Below, in pieces: positions 8,576-17,703 of a DNA stretch of 64,000 nt. The notes beneath the pieces are model-generated. The model did no database searches. It was not told the DNA's origin and saw nothing but the letters and a program-made list of their open reading frames with translations. Source of the DNA: Pelotomaculum terephthalicicum JT (GTDB lineage: Bacteria; Bacillota; Desulfotomaculia; Desulfotomaculales; Pelotomaculaceae); the NCBI RefSeq assembly GCF_022410535.1, contig NZ_JAKNBL010000009.1:30259-94258 (forward strand), given 5' to 3'. A program made the translations under genes and the position numbers. Position 1 is the first letter of the stretch. Each line of letters opens with the position of its first letter.

Positions 8576-9345
8576 CTGCAAACCTCCATATATAATGCCG
8601 AAAATTGGCATTATTTTTTTCTAGCTCATGGAAAATTTTTATAATATGAGGAACTACTTACCTAAAAATTATTTAGTGAATATTCTACATTAAAAAATTT
8701 TATCCTTCTAAAAAGGACAAAATAATACCAATTTTTTTAAATCTTTACGCACAAATTCCTTTTATTAAGACATTTTTGCCGCCGCCGCATACAATAAATA
8801 CCAACTGTCATTTTATCTCATCGCTGCCATCTTTATGGTAAACAGTTACCATTCGCCTTATTAGTTGCCAGTCGATAATTTACGCCATAACCACCTAATA
8901 TTTTTCCTTTTTTAACATCGTTCTCATCTTTTAGGTAATTTTCCCTAATTTTATCCTTCATACTTGTTATAGCAAATAAGGCGAAAGCACTAATTTTTTC
9001 TAGGACACAAGTCCTAGAATGCAATACTGTCAATGTTTATCGGCTGATATTTATTCTACTACGAACTACCCAGAATGAACAATTACTGCCAATTTTATAT
9101 CAAAAATACTAATCTAGCAACCCAATTTGTCGATAAAAGTTATAACAAGCAATGAACTGCCGAAATACATTTCCACCGAAGGTTTATCAATAATTGATAG
9201 TCAATCAATTTAATGGAACATTCGAAATCAATACAAAGGAAATCTTATTTTTATGTCGAATATAGTTTAACAATAAGCCATTTTGAAAATTTTGTAAATT
9301 TACTGTAATATTACCTAGAAATAAGTCAGAAAGGGATGAGGATTA
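8576..9345 (-). other. AT-rich intergenic region upstream of the flagellar operon
   Basis: About 770 bases without a convincing gene. A 66-codon minus-strand frame at 8833-9033 has no ribosome site or recognisable composition. Visible structures are a leader hairpin at 8596-8614 and a perfect palindrome at 9000-9017 (CTAGGAC, 4-base loop, GTCCTAG). The flgB promoter must lie here on the minus strand, but I see no clear sigma-A, sigma-28 or sigma-54 match to assign it. Confidence 0.6.
9283..9311 (+). promoter_or_regulatory. candidate sigma-A promoter for the 9346 gene
   Basis: TTGAAA (9283-9288), a 17-base spacer, then TAATAT (9306-9311), 34 bases before the start codon. The -35 is good and the -10 is 4/6. 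The surroundings are very AT-rich, so chance matches are likely. Confidence 0.4.
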
Positions 9346-9741
9346 ATGGATGACATCAAAGAGTTATCTGATGAGATTTTTGATTCCGCCATGGATTATC
9401 TGCCTCGCCTAATAGACGGATTATCCAGGGCGTCTGACCATTTTAAAAAAAATGAAAACCTGAATGGCTTTCAAATTTTAAGTGACGCAAATGAGGGTTT
9501 AACTTGGTTTAATGAAGTTGTCCTAGGACTGCCTGTTATACTTCCGCAGGGAGATAATGTGACAGATATCAAGACTAGCTGGCAGCCTTATATGGAAGCG
9601 CTCAATAGCATACTTGAATCAATAGAAAACAAAGACACTCACTCCGTAGGTCAATTGCTTGAAAATGAGATAGTCCCTTTCATCCGGCTAGTTTTTGAAA
9701 AAATAAGTAACCTCAAGCCAGGAACTCAATATACACAATAA
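9346..9741 (+). CDS. small acidic helical protein of unknown function
   Basis: A 131-residue acidic protein starting at an ATG 7 bases after GGGATGAGG. I do not recognise the family. It is predicted to be almost entirely helical, with no membrane segment and no signal peptide. Motif-like stretches are ELSDEIFDSAMDYLPRLIDGL and ENEIVPFIRLVFEKISNL. It stands alone on the plus strand between the fla operon and the nonulosonic acid operon, so a role in flagellar assembly or export is possible by context only. A run-in AT-rich promoter precedes it and convergent ptmE follows. Confidence 0.75.
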   Translation: MDDIKELSDEIFDSAMDYLPRLIDGLSRASDHFKKNENLNGFQILSDANEGLTWFNEVVLGLPVILPQGDNVTDIKTSWQPYMEALNSILESIENKDTHSVGQLLENEIVPFIRLVFEKISNLKPGTQYTQ

Positions 9742-9796
9742 TAATTAATCTTTAAATATTAAATAAACCTTTCAGATATTAAATAAGGGTAATTTA

Positions 9797-10861
9797 TCAG
9801 CCGCTCAATCCTATGTTGTTAAACATCTTTAATGTCATCTGGTATTCATCCCACTGCCCAATATCAAACCACTTGCCGTGATGCGGATAAATTCCCACGC
9901 TCATACCATGTGATTGAGCAGTTTCTATTAATTCCGGCATGTCTAAAGGAGTTTCTTTTTGAATATACGGCAATAAATATGGCTCTAATACGTAAATACC
10001 AGTGTTAACCAAAAAATGAAAGTTCGGTTTTTCATGTATCCAAAAGCGCTCTCCTTCCGAGTGTAAAACGCCATACGGAACCTCAAACTCCTTTAAAGCT
10101 CCGACTACGGTGATCGAATGCTGCCGTTCTTTGTGGTATTCAAGTAAATGACCGTAATCCAACTCGACAATAATGTCACAGTTAGTTAATATAAAAGTGC
10201 TGTCAACAAGACTACCGAGTAGTGAAAGGGCGCCTGCTGTTCCCAGAGGGCTTTTTTCCTGAACAAAATCCACGCTGTACGGGCGCCTGTCGTCATTAAA
10301 ATAAAGACGAATTATTTCTCCTTTGTAACCCAGGCAGAGTATAAAATGACCAAAACCCTGGTGGTTAAACCTGTCCATAATCACTTCAATAATAGGCTTA
10401 TCATGTAAAGGAATCATAGGCTTCGGCAGTATTTTTGTGAAAGGATCTAAACGCGTACCCTTTCCGCCGGCCATTATTACAACATTTTCCGACCTCTCCT
10501 CAACTTGATGTAAAAATAAATCCTGCCATATTAACAATTTAACAACCCGACCGTCGTCATCAACCAGTGGTACATGTCTAATACCGTTTTCAATCATCAA
10601 TCTACGGGCAGAATCGAATGAAGAACCGATAGGAAGCACTTTAGGGCGGCTGTTCATTATTTTGGAGATAGGTTCACTTAAGTTAACCCCTTCTAGAAGC
10701 GCACGTCGCACATCACCGTCCGTTACAGTTCCGAGCAAGACGTCGCCATCATCGATAACAAGCAGTATCTGCCGGGCTGTGCGGTCCATTTGTGCAAGCG
10801 CGCTTACAATTTGCTCACCGGGTGATATATGAATTTCTTTTAGTGAATCTTCTCTTTTCAT
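9797..10861 (-). CDS. ptmE: CBS-domain sugar-1-phosphate nucleotidyltransferase (PtmE-like)
   Basis: The protein has an N-terminal pair of CBS domains (about residues 10-120) followed by a nucleotidyltransferase domain with the nucleotide-binding signature VIMAGGKGTRLDPFTKILPKPMIP near residues 127-150. This architecture matches Campylobacter PtmE, which makes GDP-glucosamine from glucosamine-1-phosphate as the entry to GDP-linked legionaminic acid synthesis. It is the last gene of the legB-C-H-G-I operon, 22 bases after legI. The nucleotide used cannot be read from sequence alone, and other hexose-1-phosphates are possible substrates. Confidence 0.82.
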   Translation of the reverse strand: MKREDSLKEIHISPGEQIVSALAQMDRTARQILLVIDDGDVLLGTVTDGDVRRALLEGVNLSEPISKIMNSRPKVLPIGSSFDSARRLMIENGIRHVPLVDDDGRVVKLLIWQDLFLHQVEERSENVVIMAGGKGTRLDPFTKILPKPMIPLHDKPIIEVIMDRFNHQGFGHFILCLGYKGEIIRLYFNDDRRPYSVDFVQEKSPLGTAGALSLLGSLVDSTFILTNCDIIVELDYGHLLEYHKERQHSITVVGALKEFEVPYGVLHSEGERFWIHEKPNFHFLVNTGIYVLEPYLLPYIQKETPLDMPELIETAQSHGMSVGIYPHHGKWFDIGQWDEYQMTLKMFNNIGLSG

Positions 10862-10883
10862 AATATTTGAATGCTCCTTGATT

Positions 10884-11900
10884 TCAAATCATATCCCAGG
10901 TTATAACCGAATCCTTCTGAATGTCCACTCTGGCAAACCGCCCAACAATGATATTTAACATATTCGGCGGAATGCCCGTGCCGGGACGTTTTACAGTAAG
11001 CTTATTTTCTGTAATGGTTTCTCCTGCAAAAATATCATCTGCCGCAACTAGACTTCTCCTGGCGTGCCGCATAATGTCCCTTTCACTCTCACTTGGCCTT
11101 TTACGACCGTCCCCCAGAGCTTTTTCGACATTGCGGATCGCCCTAACCATTGCTACCAGTTCATCAGGTTGCACTGAAGCCTTGTGGTCCGGCCCCTCCA
11201 TCCCCCTGTCCAGCGTGAAATGTTTTTCAATCACACAAGCCCCGATTGCCGCCGCCGCTATCGCAGCTTCGATACCCTCAGTGTGGTCTGAATAACCAAC
11301 CGGCAAGTTGAAGGCCCGGTGCAACGTGAGCATTGCCCGCAGGTTTACTTCCCTGAACGCGGCGGGGTAACTAGATGTGCAGTGCAGAAGAATAGTATCA
11401 TCCTGTCCCGCTTGCCGCAGCACATCAAGAGCCTCCTCCACCTCACCTAACGATGCCATACCCGTTGATAATATTAGCTTTTTCTTCTTGCCTGCAATGT
11501 ATTTTAAGAATGAGTGATTGGTTAAATCACCTGAGCTAATTTTAAAATAGGGCACTCCCAATTCATCTAAAAAATCCACGCTTGGGAAGTCAAACGGAGT
11601 AGACAAGAACACAATACCAAGCTGGCTGCAGAAAGCCGCCAGTTCCCGAAATTCCACACGGGTCATAGCCAGGCGTCTGAGCATTTCCAATTGCGTTTCA
11701 TTGCGCGCCGGCATATTTGACCGCTGGTATGCCGCCCGGCAGGCACTCTTGGCAACGAGTTCTTCCGGATTAAACATTTGAAATTTTACCGCGTCAGCCC
11801 CCGCTTTCGCAGCCACTTCAACCAGGCTCTTGGCAGTATCCAGACAGCCGTTGTGGTTAACCCCGGCTTCAGCGATAATAAAGATCCTGTCTTTTAGCAC
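10884..11900 (-). CDS. legI: N-acylneuraminate-9-type synthase (legionaminic acid synthase LegI)
   Basis: NeuB-family enzymes condense a 6-carbon N-acyl sugar with phosphoenolpyruvate to a nine-carbon nonulosonic acid. The 338-residue product begins IFIIAEAGVNHNG, the NeuB TIM-barrel signature. It contains VIEKHFTLDRGMEGPDHKASVQPDEL, the metal/substrate motif, and ends in a C-terminal SAF antifreeze-like domain (SLVAADDIFAGETIT...VKRPGTGI). The GTG start overlaps the legG stop by 7 bases. With LegG and LegC next to it, legionaminic acid is the likeliest product; pseudaminic acid is less likely because PseB/PseG-type genes are absent. Confidence 0.9.
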   Translation of the reverse strand: MLKDRIFIIAEAGVNHNGCLDTAKSLVEVAAKAGADAVKFQMFNPEELVAKSACRAAYQRSNMPARNETQLEMLRRLAMTRVEFRELAAFCSQLGIVFLSTPFDFPSVDFLDELGVPYFKISSGDLTNHSFLKYIAGKKKKLILSTGMASLGEVEEALDVLRQAGQDDTILLHCTSSYPAAFREVNLRAMLTLHRAFNLPVGYSDHTEGIEAAIAAAAIGACVIEKHFTLDRGMEGPDHKASVQPDELVAMVRAIRNVEKALGDGRKRPSESERDIMRHARRSLVAADDIFAGETITENKLTVKRPGTGIPPNMLNIIVGRFARVDIQKDSVITWDMI

Positions 11901-13093
11901 TTCAAATAAGCCTCCTCTCCGGGAGAAGGGAAATCCAGTCTTTTATTCAATAGTCGCCGGTCTAACGAAACAGACTCTAGAACCGAAATAACTCGCTCGC
12001 TTACTTTCCCGTCACCATACGGATCGTATGGATTTTTCGTTTCCTTCAAATGACTGCGAAAATCTTCTTCATGCAAGGCTCTCCGCAGCCCGGCAACTAT
12101 GGCGTCTTTGCGGCAAGATACGTCTATCACGCTTTCAGCCCGCAGGCGTCCCTTTTGCCGATCCCCTACGTTAACCGTGGGTACTTTAAATGAAGGGGCC
12201 TCAATTATCCCGCTGGACGAGTTGCCCACTACTGCCGCCGCGTTTTTCATCACTCCCAGGTAACCTCGCGAGCCAAGATTATTAAACAGCTTAACGCGGG
12301 GGTTTACCGCGGCATATTCTTCCCATACCTTGACAACCTCCAGGTATCCGACCTCTATCCCCGGATGGGTGATAACCTGCTGATACTCTGAAAATTCCTT
12401 CAGCGCGGCAATTAAGCTCTTTATCTGACCAATTGATTCTTTTTCTTTTGCTATTGTCTCTGGATGGTAGGTAATCAGTAATGTCGGTAGTTCCGGGTTA
12501 AAACCGAACTTGGCGTTTATATCCCGGATACCCATTACATTCCCGCAGCGGATGTTTTCCACAACCGGCGAACCTACAACGTGAATTCGCCATGCCTCCT
12601 CCCCCATTTGCCGCAAACACCGCCCGTACTCAAAGGCGCTGGGGAAGTGCAGGTGGGCCATCTTGGTTATGGCATGGCGCACTTGTTCGTCAAGAGCACC
12701 CTCAGTAGTTTCACCGCCACAAAGGTGCGCTACAGGCACACGGTGCATCAACGCGGCAACCAAAGGAATAAATAGCTCATAGCGGTCCCCCAGAAGGAGG
12801 ATAATATCCGCCGGGTGACTAGTAAAATAACCACCGATCTCAATCAGTCCCAGGCCGACTGATTTAACCAGAGCGTCGGGGCTGTCGGAAAAAAGAACAT
12901 TATCTATCAGACAATCAGGAGTAAACCCGTCATCCAATATTTCTTGCACCGTCAAGCCTTGGCCCGGCACTAGATGAGCACCGGCAACGATAAGGGACAA
13001 ATCCAGCCGATTGGAATTTTTGATGCTTTTGATCACCGGCCTTAGCAAACCGTACTCGGCCCGCGTTGCCGTAAAGACTGCAACCCTGCGCAC
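11894..13093 (-). CDS. legG: UDP/GDP-sugar hydrolysing 2-epimerase (LegG/NeuC family)
   Basis: NeuC-family enzymes release the nucleotide and invert C2 of the sugar, giving the substrate for the synthase. The 399-residue protein starts RRVAVFTATRAEYGLL, typical of the family. It has the LLLGDRYELF and HLCGGETTEGALDEQVRHAITKMAHLHFP segments and the C-terminal VVGNSSSGIIEAPSFKVPTVNVGDRQKGR nucleotide-binding region. It ends overlapping legI and starts 2 bases after legH. In this operon it would act on the diacetamido nucleotide sugar made by LegB, LegC and LegH. Confidence 0.92.
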   Translation of the reverse strand: MRRVAVFTATRAEYGLLRPVIKSIKNSNRLDLSLIVAGAHLVPGQGLTVQEILDDGFTPDCLIDNVLFSDSPDALVKSVGLGLIEIGGYFTSHPADIILLLGDRYELFIPLVAALMHRVPVAHLCGGETTEGALDEQVRHAITKMAHLHFPSAFEYGRCLRQMGEEAWRIHVVGSPVVENIRCGNVMGIRDINAKFGFNPELPTLLITYHPETIAKEKESIGQIKSLIAALKEFSEYQQVITHPGIEVGYLEVVKVWEEYAAVNPRVKLFNNLGSRGYLGVMKNAAAVVGNSSSGIIEAPSFKVPTVNVGDRQKGRLRAESVIDVSCRKDAIVAGLRRALHEEDFRSHLKETKNPYDPYGDGKVSERVISVLESVSLDRRLLNKRLDFPSPGEEAYLKC

Positions 13094-13095
13094 TG

Positions 13096-13764
13096 TTAAA
13101 ACCTTTCTTCCATTTTTTTAATCACCCTGGCAGGATTCCCGGCCACCACGGTTAACGGCTCGACATCGTGGAGCACCACAGACCCGGCGCCTACCAAAGC
13201 TCCTTCACCAATGGTCAGTCCTTGAATTACCACCGCGTTGGCACCCACATGCGCTAAACGGCCCACTTTAACGCCACCGCATAACACAGCCCCTGGCGAA
13301 ACATGCACATGCTCACTCAGTGAGCAATCATGCTCAACTATCGCACCTGAGTTGACAATTGTGTTACTGCCGATTTCCACACCAGGATTAATCACCACAC
13401 TCCTAGCAACCAACACACCGTCTGCAAGACCAGTATCACCGGCTATAGCAGCGTCCGGGTGAATTAACGGCGGAAAGGAAAAACCGTAGGCGCGGACCTG
13501 CTCATACAGTTTGCACCGCAGTCTGTTATCTCCCACTGCGCCGACCCCGAGAGCCGCGAGTTTAACTCCCTGTCTGCGCAGGAAAGGCAGAACACTGTCA
13601 TCCCCTAAATATTTTAAATCCCAGTTCGTGGCAGGCTGCCGCCTAACAGGACCAGTGTAACCAACTATTTCATAAACACCTGTTTTTTTAATTATTTCTA
13701 AGACCACAGTCGCATGTCCGCCGGCACCGATAACTACAACAGGGGATGCACCCAAAGAAATCAC
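13096..13764 (-). CDS. legH: NeuD/PglD-type sugar O/N-acetyltransferase (LegH)
   Basis: A 222-residue acyltransferase with an N-terminal Rossmann-like part (VVVIGAGGHATVVLEIIKKTG) and a C-terminal left-handed beta-helix of hexapeptide repeats (for example IGSNTIVNSGAIVEHDC, VGRLAHVGANAVVIQG). The PglD/NeuD family N-acetylates the 4-amino group of UDP- or GDP-linked amino sugars. It overlaps legC by 4 bases, so it is expected to acetylate the LegC product. The exact start is uncertain (GTG 13764 or a TTG three codons later). Confidence 0.88.
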   Translation of the reverse strand: MISLGASPVVVIGAGGHATVVLEIIKKTGVYEIVGYTGPVRRQPATNWDLKYLGDDSVLPFLRRQGVKLAALGVGAVGDNRLRCKLYEQVRAYGFSFPPLIHPDAAIAGDTGLADGVLVARSVVINPGVEIGSNTIVNSGAIVEHDCSLSEHVHVSPGAVLCGGVKVGRLAHVGANAVVIQGLTIGEGALVGAGSVVLHDVEPLTVVAGNPARVIKKMEERF

Positions 13765-14861
13765 CCACCTAAAATTGCCCGGCCCACTTCATAGATATCT
13801 TCTTCCGTAAGAAAACTGGCACCCGGCAAATTAAGACCTCTTTCATGCAAATTTTCAGCTACAGGGCATTTTGCAAAACCGGCACTCGCAAAAGCAGGCT
13901 GTCGCGACAAGGGGGTAAAAAGAGGCCGCACCTGAATCCCCCTCGCAAGGAGCCGCCTGGCCACTTCCGCCCTATTCTCGCCAAAGTGCTCCCGGTCCAT
14001 CAGCAATGAAAACAGCCACCAATTGCTTTTTGCTTCCCCAAGCTCTTTCTGCCAGCTCAAGCCAGTCACATCCTTGAACATTTCCCGGTAAAGAGCGGCA
14101 TAGCGCCGCTTGTTTTTTAAAAACTCCGGCAACCGTTCCAACTGGGCTAAACCCAAAGCAGCCTGCAAATTATTCAACCTGAAATTATACCCAATTTCCT
14201 GATGTTCGTATTCGAAAATACCGGCTTCGCGGCCCTGATTGACCAGCAGACGCGCCCGGTTTGCCAGATCTGAGTTATTGGTAACCAGCATGCCGCCGCC
14301 GCCCGTGGTAATCACCTTGTTACCATTGAAGCTGAACACGCCCATATCCGCGATTGTACCCGCGCTTTTCCCCTTGCATGTGGCCCCTAAAGCTTCAGTG
14401 GCATCTTCAACAACCCTCAAATTATGATTGAACGCAACCTTCATCAAGGAAGTCATGTCGGCCGGATTGCCATATAAATGCACTGGAATAATCGCCCGGG
14501 TACGCGCGGTCAACGCCTTTTTCATTTTGTCCACGTCAATGTTCCATGTCGCCGGATCAACATCTACAATCACTGGAGTGGCGCCTACATAAAGCACAGG
14601 ATTCACCGTGGCGATAAAAGTTAAGGCTGGTACAATCACTTCATCACCCGGACCTATGTCAAGAAGCCTGAGGGCGAGGTGGATAGCAGAAGTACCGTTC
14701 ACTATCGCCACGGCAAACCGCGCGCCCACATAGACGGCAAAGCGCTCTTCAAATTCTGCTACCATCGGGCCAGCGGAAGAAACATAACCGCTTTCGAAAG
14801 CACGCATGACGTATTCTTTCTCCAGTTCGCCGATATTAGGAGCGTCTAACGGTATACGCAT
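13761..14861 (-). CDS. legC: DegT/DnrJ/EryC1 PLP aminotransferase (LegC)
   Basis: A 366-residue sugar aminotransferase. The PLP lysine is visible in FSFNGNKVITTGGGGML, with EDATEALGA and the family's HLYGNPADM segment before it. It would transfer an amino group to C4 of the keto sugar made by LegB. It lies 21 bases downstream of legB and overlaps legH. The opening MRIPLDAPNIGELEKEYV is typical of this subfamily. Length and motifs are complete. Confidence 0.92.
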   Translation of the reverse strand: MRIPLDAPNIGELEKEYVMRAFESGYVSSAGPMVAEFEERFAVYVGARFAVAIVNGTSAIHLALRLLDIGPGDEVIVPALTFIATVNPVLYVGATPVIVDVDPATWNIDVDKMKKALTARTRAIIPVHLYGNPADMTSLMKVAFNHNLRVVEDATEALGATCKGKSAGTIADMGVFSFNGNKVITTGGGGMLVTNNSDLANRARLLVNQGREAGIFEYEHQEIGYNFRLNNLQAALGLAQLERLPEFLKNKRRYAALYREMFKDVTGLSWQKELGEAKSNWWLFSLLMDREHFGENRAEVARRLLARGIQVRPLFTPLSRQPAFASAGFAKCPVAENLHERGLNLPGASFLTEEDIYEVGRAILGG

Positions 14862-14882
14862 CAGTTATAACGCGCCTCCACT

Positions 14883-15860
14883 CTACACATTGTATAAGTC
14901 CGGCTTATACAGGTGGATATTTTCGCCTAGCCATTTGATTGTTTCAATCAACCCAAGCTCCAGATCATAACTAGGTTTCCATCCTGCAAGTTCCAGGGCT
15001 TTTTTATTATCGCACAAAAGGCGCTCCACTTCGCTTGCGCCCGGCCTTACCTTGGCTTCATCCTCGTTAACGATAATTTCCTTACCCATCAGATTTCCTA
15101 TCAAAGCGACAAGCTCTTCAATGGAAATCTCCCTGCCGCTACCGACATTAACAACCTGTCCAATAGCATTATCCGACCTGCCTACAGTAATCATACCCAA
15201 CACCGTGTCACGCACATAGTTCAAGTCGCGGGTGGGCTTAAGGTTACCCAAGCTAACCAACCCGCTTCCACTGATTGTTTGGGTAATAATAGTGGGGATG
15301 ATCGCCCTTGCTGACTGGCGGGGACCAAAAGTATTAAACGGCCGGATAACAACCACCGGCAAGCCGAAAGAGCGGTAATAGCTCAGCGCCAACTGGTCGG
15401 CGCCGATTTTTGTTGCCGCGTAAGGAGATTGTGCCTGCAGGGGATGGCTCTCGTCAATAGGTACGTAACGCGCCGTGCCGTAAACCTCGGATGTGGAAGT
15501 GCACACAACGCGGCCAATGCCTTCTTCCCTGGCGCTCTGCAGAATATTATATGTACCTTCGACATTAGTTTTAATATAGGCAAGTGGCGACACATAAGAG
15601 TAAGGGATACCGATAAGCGCCGCAAGGTGAAATACGGTATCCATCCCTTTAACAGCTTGCCTTACACTGTCGTAATCACGTATATCACCCGTATACACTT
15701 CGATATCTTTTATACATGGCAACGTCTGCAGCCAACCCCAGTCATTCCGGGCGTTATATCTTACAAACGCTCTCACTTCATGACCCAGTCCCACCAATTT
15801 TTCGACGAGGTGGGAACCGATAAAACCACCTGCCCCGGTGACCAAAATCTTCTGTTTCAT
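14883..15860 (-). CDS. legB: NAD-dependent nucleotide-sugar 4,6-dehydratase (LegB)
   Basis: An extended-SDR enzyme of 325 residues that should form the 4-keto-6-deoxy nucleotide sugar that starts the pathway. The NAD-binding GAGGFIGSHL is near the N-terminus. The catalytic YxxxK is in QSPYAATKIGADQLAL, preceded by STSEVYGTA. RPFNTFGPRQSARAIIP is typical of LegB rather than of epimerases. It is the first gene of the minus-strand operon, with a divergent intergenic region of about 220 bases upstream. Whether its substrate is UDP- or GDP-linked is not visible, although the ptmE neighbour favours GDP. Confidence 0.9.
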   Translation of the reverse strand: MKQKILVTGAGGFIGSHLVEKLVGLGHEVRAFVRYNARNDWGWLQTLPCIKDIEVYTGDIRDYDSVRQAVKGMDTVFHLAALIGIPYSYVSPLAYIKTNVEGTYNILQSAREEGIGRVVCTSTSEVYGTARYVPIDESHPLQAQSPYAATKIGADQLALSYYRSFGLPVVVIRPFNTFGPRQSARAIIPTIITQTISGSGLVSLGNLKPTRDLNYVRDTVLGMITVGRSDNAIGQVVNVGSGREISIEELVALIGNLMGKEIIVNEDEAKVRPGASEVERLLCDNKKALELAGWKPSYDLELGLIETIKWLGENIHLYKPDLYNV

Positions 15861-16085
15861 ATTAATTTACTCCATTGATATATAAATACTGGTAAAAACA
15901 TTGTAACATGATGTCTATTGCGGTATCAATTAGAAAATTTACTGTCGAAAAAAGGATTTATACCCAACCTGCCGAAATAAAAACATTGTCTTAAGTCTAA
16001 TATCGATCAAGAAGTTTTGGGTTGATCTTAATTTATAGTCCAAAGAATCGATATTATTTATAGAGGTAAAACAGGGGAAATGATT

Positions 16086-17060
16086 ATGAGAGTACTAGTC
16101 ATCGGTTATGGTTCAATCGGCTCAAAACATGTTAAAGTGCTAAAGAATCTAGGGTGCAGGGTAGCTGTAGTCAGCCAGTATGATATAGACTATGGCATCA
16201 AATATGAACATATAGATCGGGCCATTAACACTGAAAAACCTGACTACATCGTCATTGCAAATAAAACATGCGATCATTCTCAAACACTTATTTACATAGC
16301 TGAGCTTGGTTTTCAAGGGATAGTTTTGGTGGAAAAACCTTTATTCAACTCTCTTAAAGAACCCCCTCCGAATAATTTTCAGGCAATTTTTGTGGCGTAT
16401 AATTTGAGGTTTCATCCGGTAATGCAAAGATTATATAACTTATTAAAAAATGAAAAAATATTGTTTGCGCAAGCCTACTGTGGACAATACCTGCCATTAT
16501 GGCGCCCTCAGTCGGACTACAGGTTAAGTTATTCCGCCAGTAAAGCGGCAGGCGGTGGAGTCCTCAGAGACCTGAGCCATGAACTGGATTATCTTAACTG
16601 GATTTTAAGCGGTTGGCAAAAGTTAACCGCACTAGGTGGGCATTTCAGCCACCTGCAAATAGACAGTGATGATATTTTCTCCATCCTGTTCGAAATGAGC
16701 AGGTGTCCGGTAGCTGCTGTTCACATAAATTACCTCGACCGCGTTACCCGGCGGGAAATCCTTGTCAATACCGATAATTGTACTATTATAGCAGACCTGG
16801 CCAACAGCATTTTGGAAATTAATGGAACAAGAGACTACTTCGAAACAGATGAAAATATTACCTATCGTTTACAACATCAAGCAATATTGAACGGAGATTT
16901 TAGTTGCCTGTGCAGCATTGAAGAAGGGTTGGCTATAATAGAAATGATTGAAGCGATAGAACAGTCCGTTGCAGAAAAGGAGTGGATTACAAATGATAAG
17001 GCTCTGCACCATATGCGCCAGGGCCGGGTCGAAAGGAATTACGAACAAAAACATCCGTAA
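16086..17060 (+). CDS. Gfo/Idh/MocA-family oxidoreductase
   Basis: A roughly 324-residue NAD(P)-dependent oxidoreductase. The N-terminal Rossmann motif is MRVLVIGYGSIGSKHVKVL. A conserved VEKPLF motif lies near residue 85 and the DLSHELDYLNWIL helix near residue 160. The family oxidises or isomerises sugars. It starts the plus-strand operon of sugar-activation genes and overlaps the next gene by 68 bases. In Campylobacter a third gene (ptmF) sits with ptmB and ptmA, and this could be its counterpart. I chose the second ATG (16086) because GGGG is correctly spaced from it. Confidence 0.85.
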   Translation: MRVLVIGYGSIGSKHVKVLKNLGCRVAVVSQYDIDYGIKYEHIDRAINTEKPDYIVIANKTCDHSQTLIYIAELGFQGIVLVEKPLFNSLKEPPPNNFQAIFVAYNLRFHPVMQRLYNLLKNEKILFAQAYCGQYLPLWRPQSDYRLSYSASKAAGGGVLRDLSHELDYLNWILSGWQKLTALGGHFSHLQIDSDDIFSILFEMSRCPVAAVHINYLDRVTRREILVNTDNCTIIADLANSILEINGTRDYFETDENITYRLQHQAILNGDFSCLCSIEEGLAIIEMIEAIEQSVAEKEWITNDKALHHMRQGRVERNYEQKHP

Positions 17061-17703
17061 GTTATCAGGCAAACCACTTATTGCACACAGCATCATCCAG
17101 GCGCGCTCATCAGGTCTTTTTGACGCTATAGCTGTCAGTAGTGATGCTGATAACATTCTCCAAGTAGCCAAGGATTGGGGAGCCGACTATTTAATAAAAA
17201 GGCCTCCGGAATTGGCTACGGATCAAGCACCGAAGATACCGGCTATCAGGCACTGCATTTTGGAAGTAGAAAAACTTAGCAGGCGAGTTTATGATGTCAT
17301 AGTTGAATTAGACGCAACCTCGCCATTGAGAACACCGGATGATATTGTGGAAGCTGTCAGGTTGCTGGAAGAAAAGAAGGTTTCCAACGTGATCACCGGC
17401 GCACCTGCCCGCCGCTCTCCTTATTTTAATCTGGTCGAAATAAACGAAAGCGGGACAGCGGTTCTGTCAAAAACACTGCCAAATCCGGTCTTCCGCAGGC
17501 AAGATGCGCCAAAATGCTATGATATGAATGCATCAATTTATGTCTGGAAAAGGGACACATTAATTGCTAATGATACAGTATTTTTCAAAGATACACAACT
17601 TTATGTGATGCCAATAGAACGTTCTGTTGACATTGATTCCGAACTCGATTTTGAGTTGGTAAAATTGCTAATTGAAAAGAGAAGACCGCATTATGATGAA
17701 TAA
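16993..17703 (+). CDS. legF: acylneuraminate cytidylyltransferase (CMP-legionaminic acid synthetase LegF/PtmB)
   Basis: This enzyme activates the nonulosonic acid with CTP to give the CMP-sugar donor. The N-terminal CTP-binding motif is CTICARAGSKGITNKNIRKLSGKPLI, and the catalytic EL DATSPLRTPDDI segment follows. The 236-residue length is normal. The ATG at 16993 follows AAGGAGTGG with good spacing and lies within the end of the preceding gene; an upstream in-frame TTG is less likely. The next gene overlaps its last codons. It completes the pathway begun on the opposite strand. Confidence 0.92.
   Translation: MIRLCTICARAGSKGITNKNIRKLSGKPLIAHSIIQARSSGLFDAIAVSSDADNILQVAKDWGADYLIKRPPELATDQAPKIPAIRHCILEVEKLSRRVYDVIVELDATSPLRTPDDIVEAVRLLEEKKVSNVITGAPARRSPYFNLVEINESGTAVLSKTLPNPVFRRQDAPKCYDMNASIYVWKRDTLIANDTVFFKDTQLYVMPIERSVDIDSELDFELVKLLIEKRRPHYDE

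Noticed and set aside
8833..9033. 66-codon minus-strand frame in the gap upstream of flgB
   Set aside because: No ribosome site, AT-driven composition and no recognisable features.
15999..16055. Inverted repeat AATATCGAT...ATCGATATT between legB and the plus-strand operon
   Set aside because: The 9-base arms are 39 bases apart in AT-rich DNA, with no T run. They may be an operator, but evidence is too thin to list as a feature.
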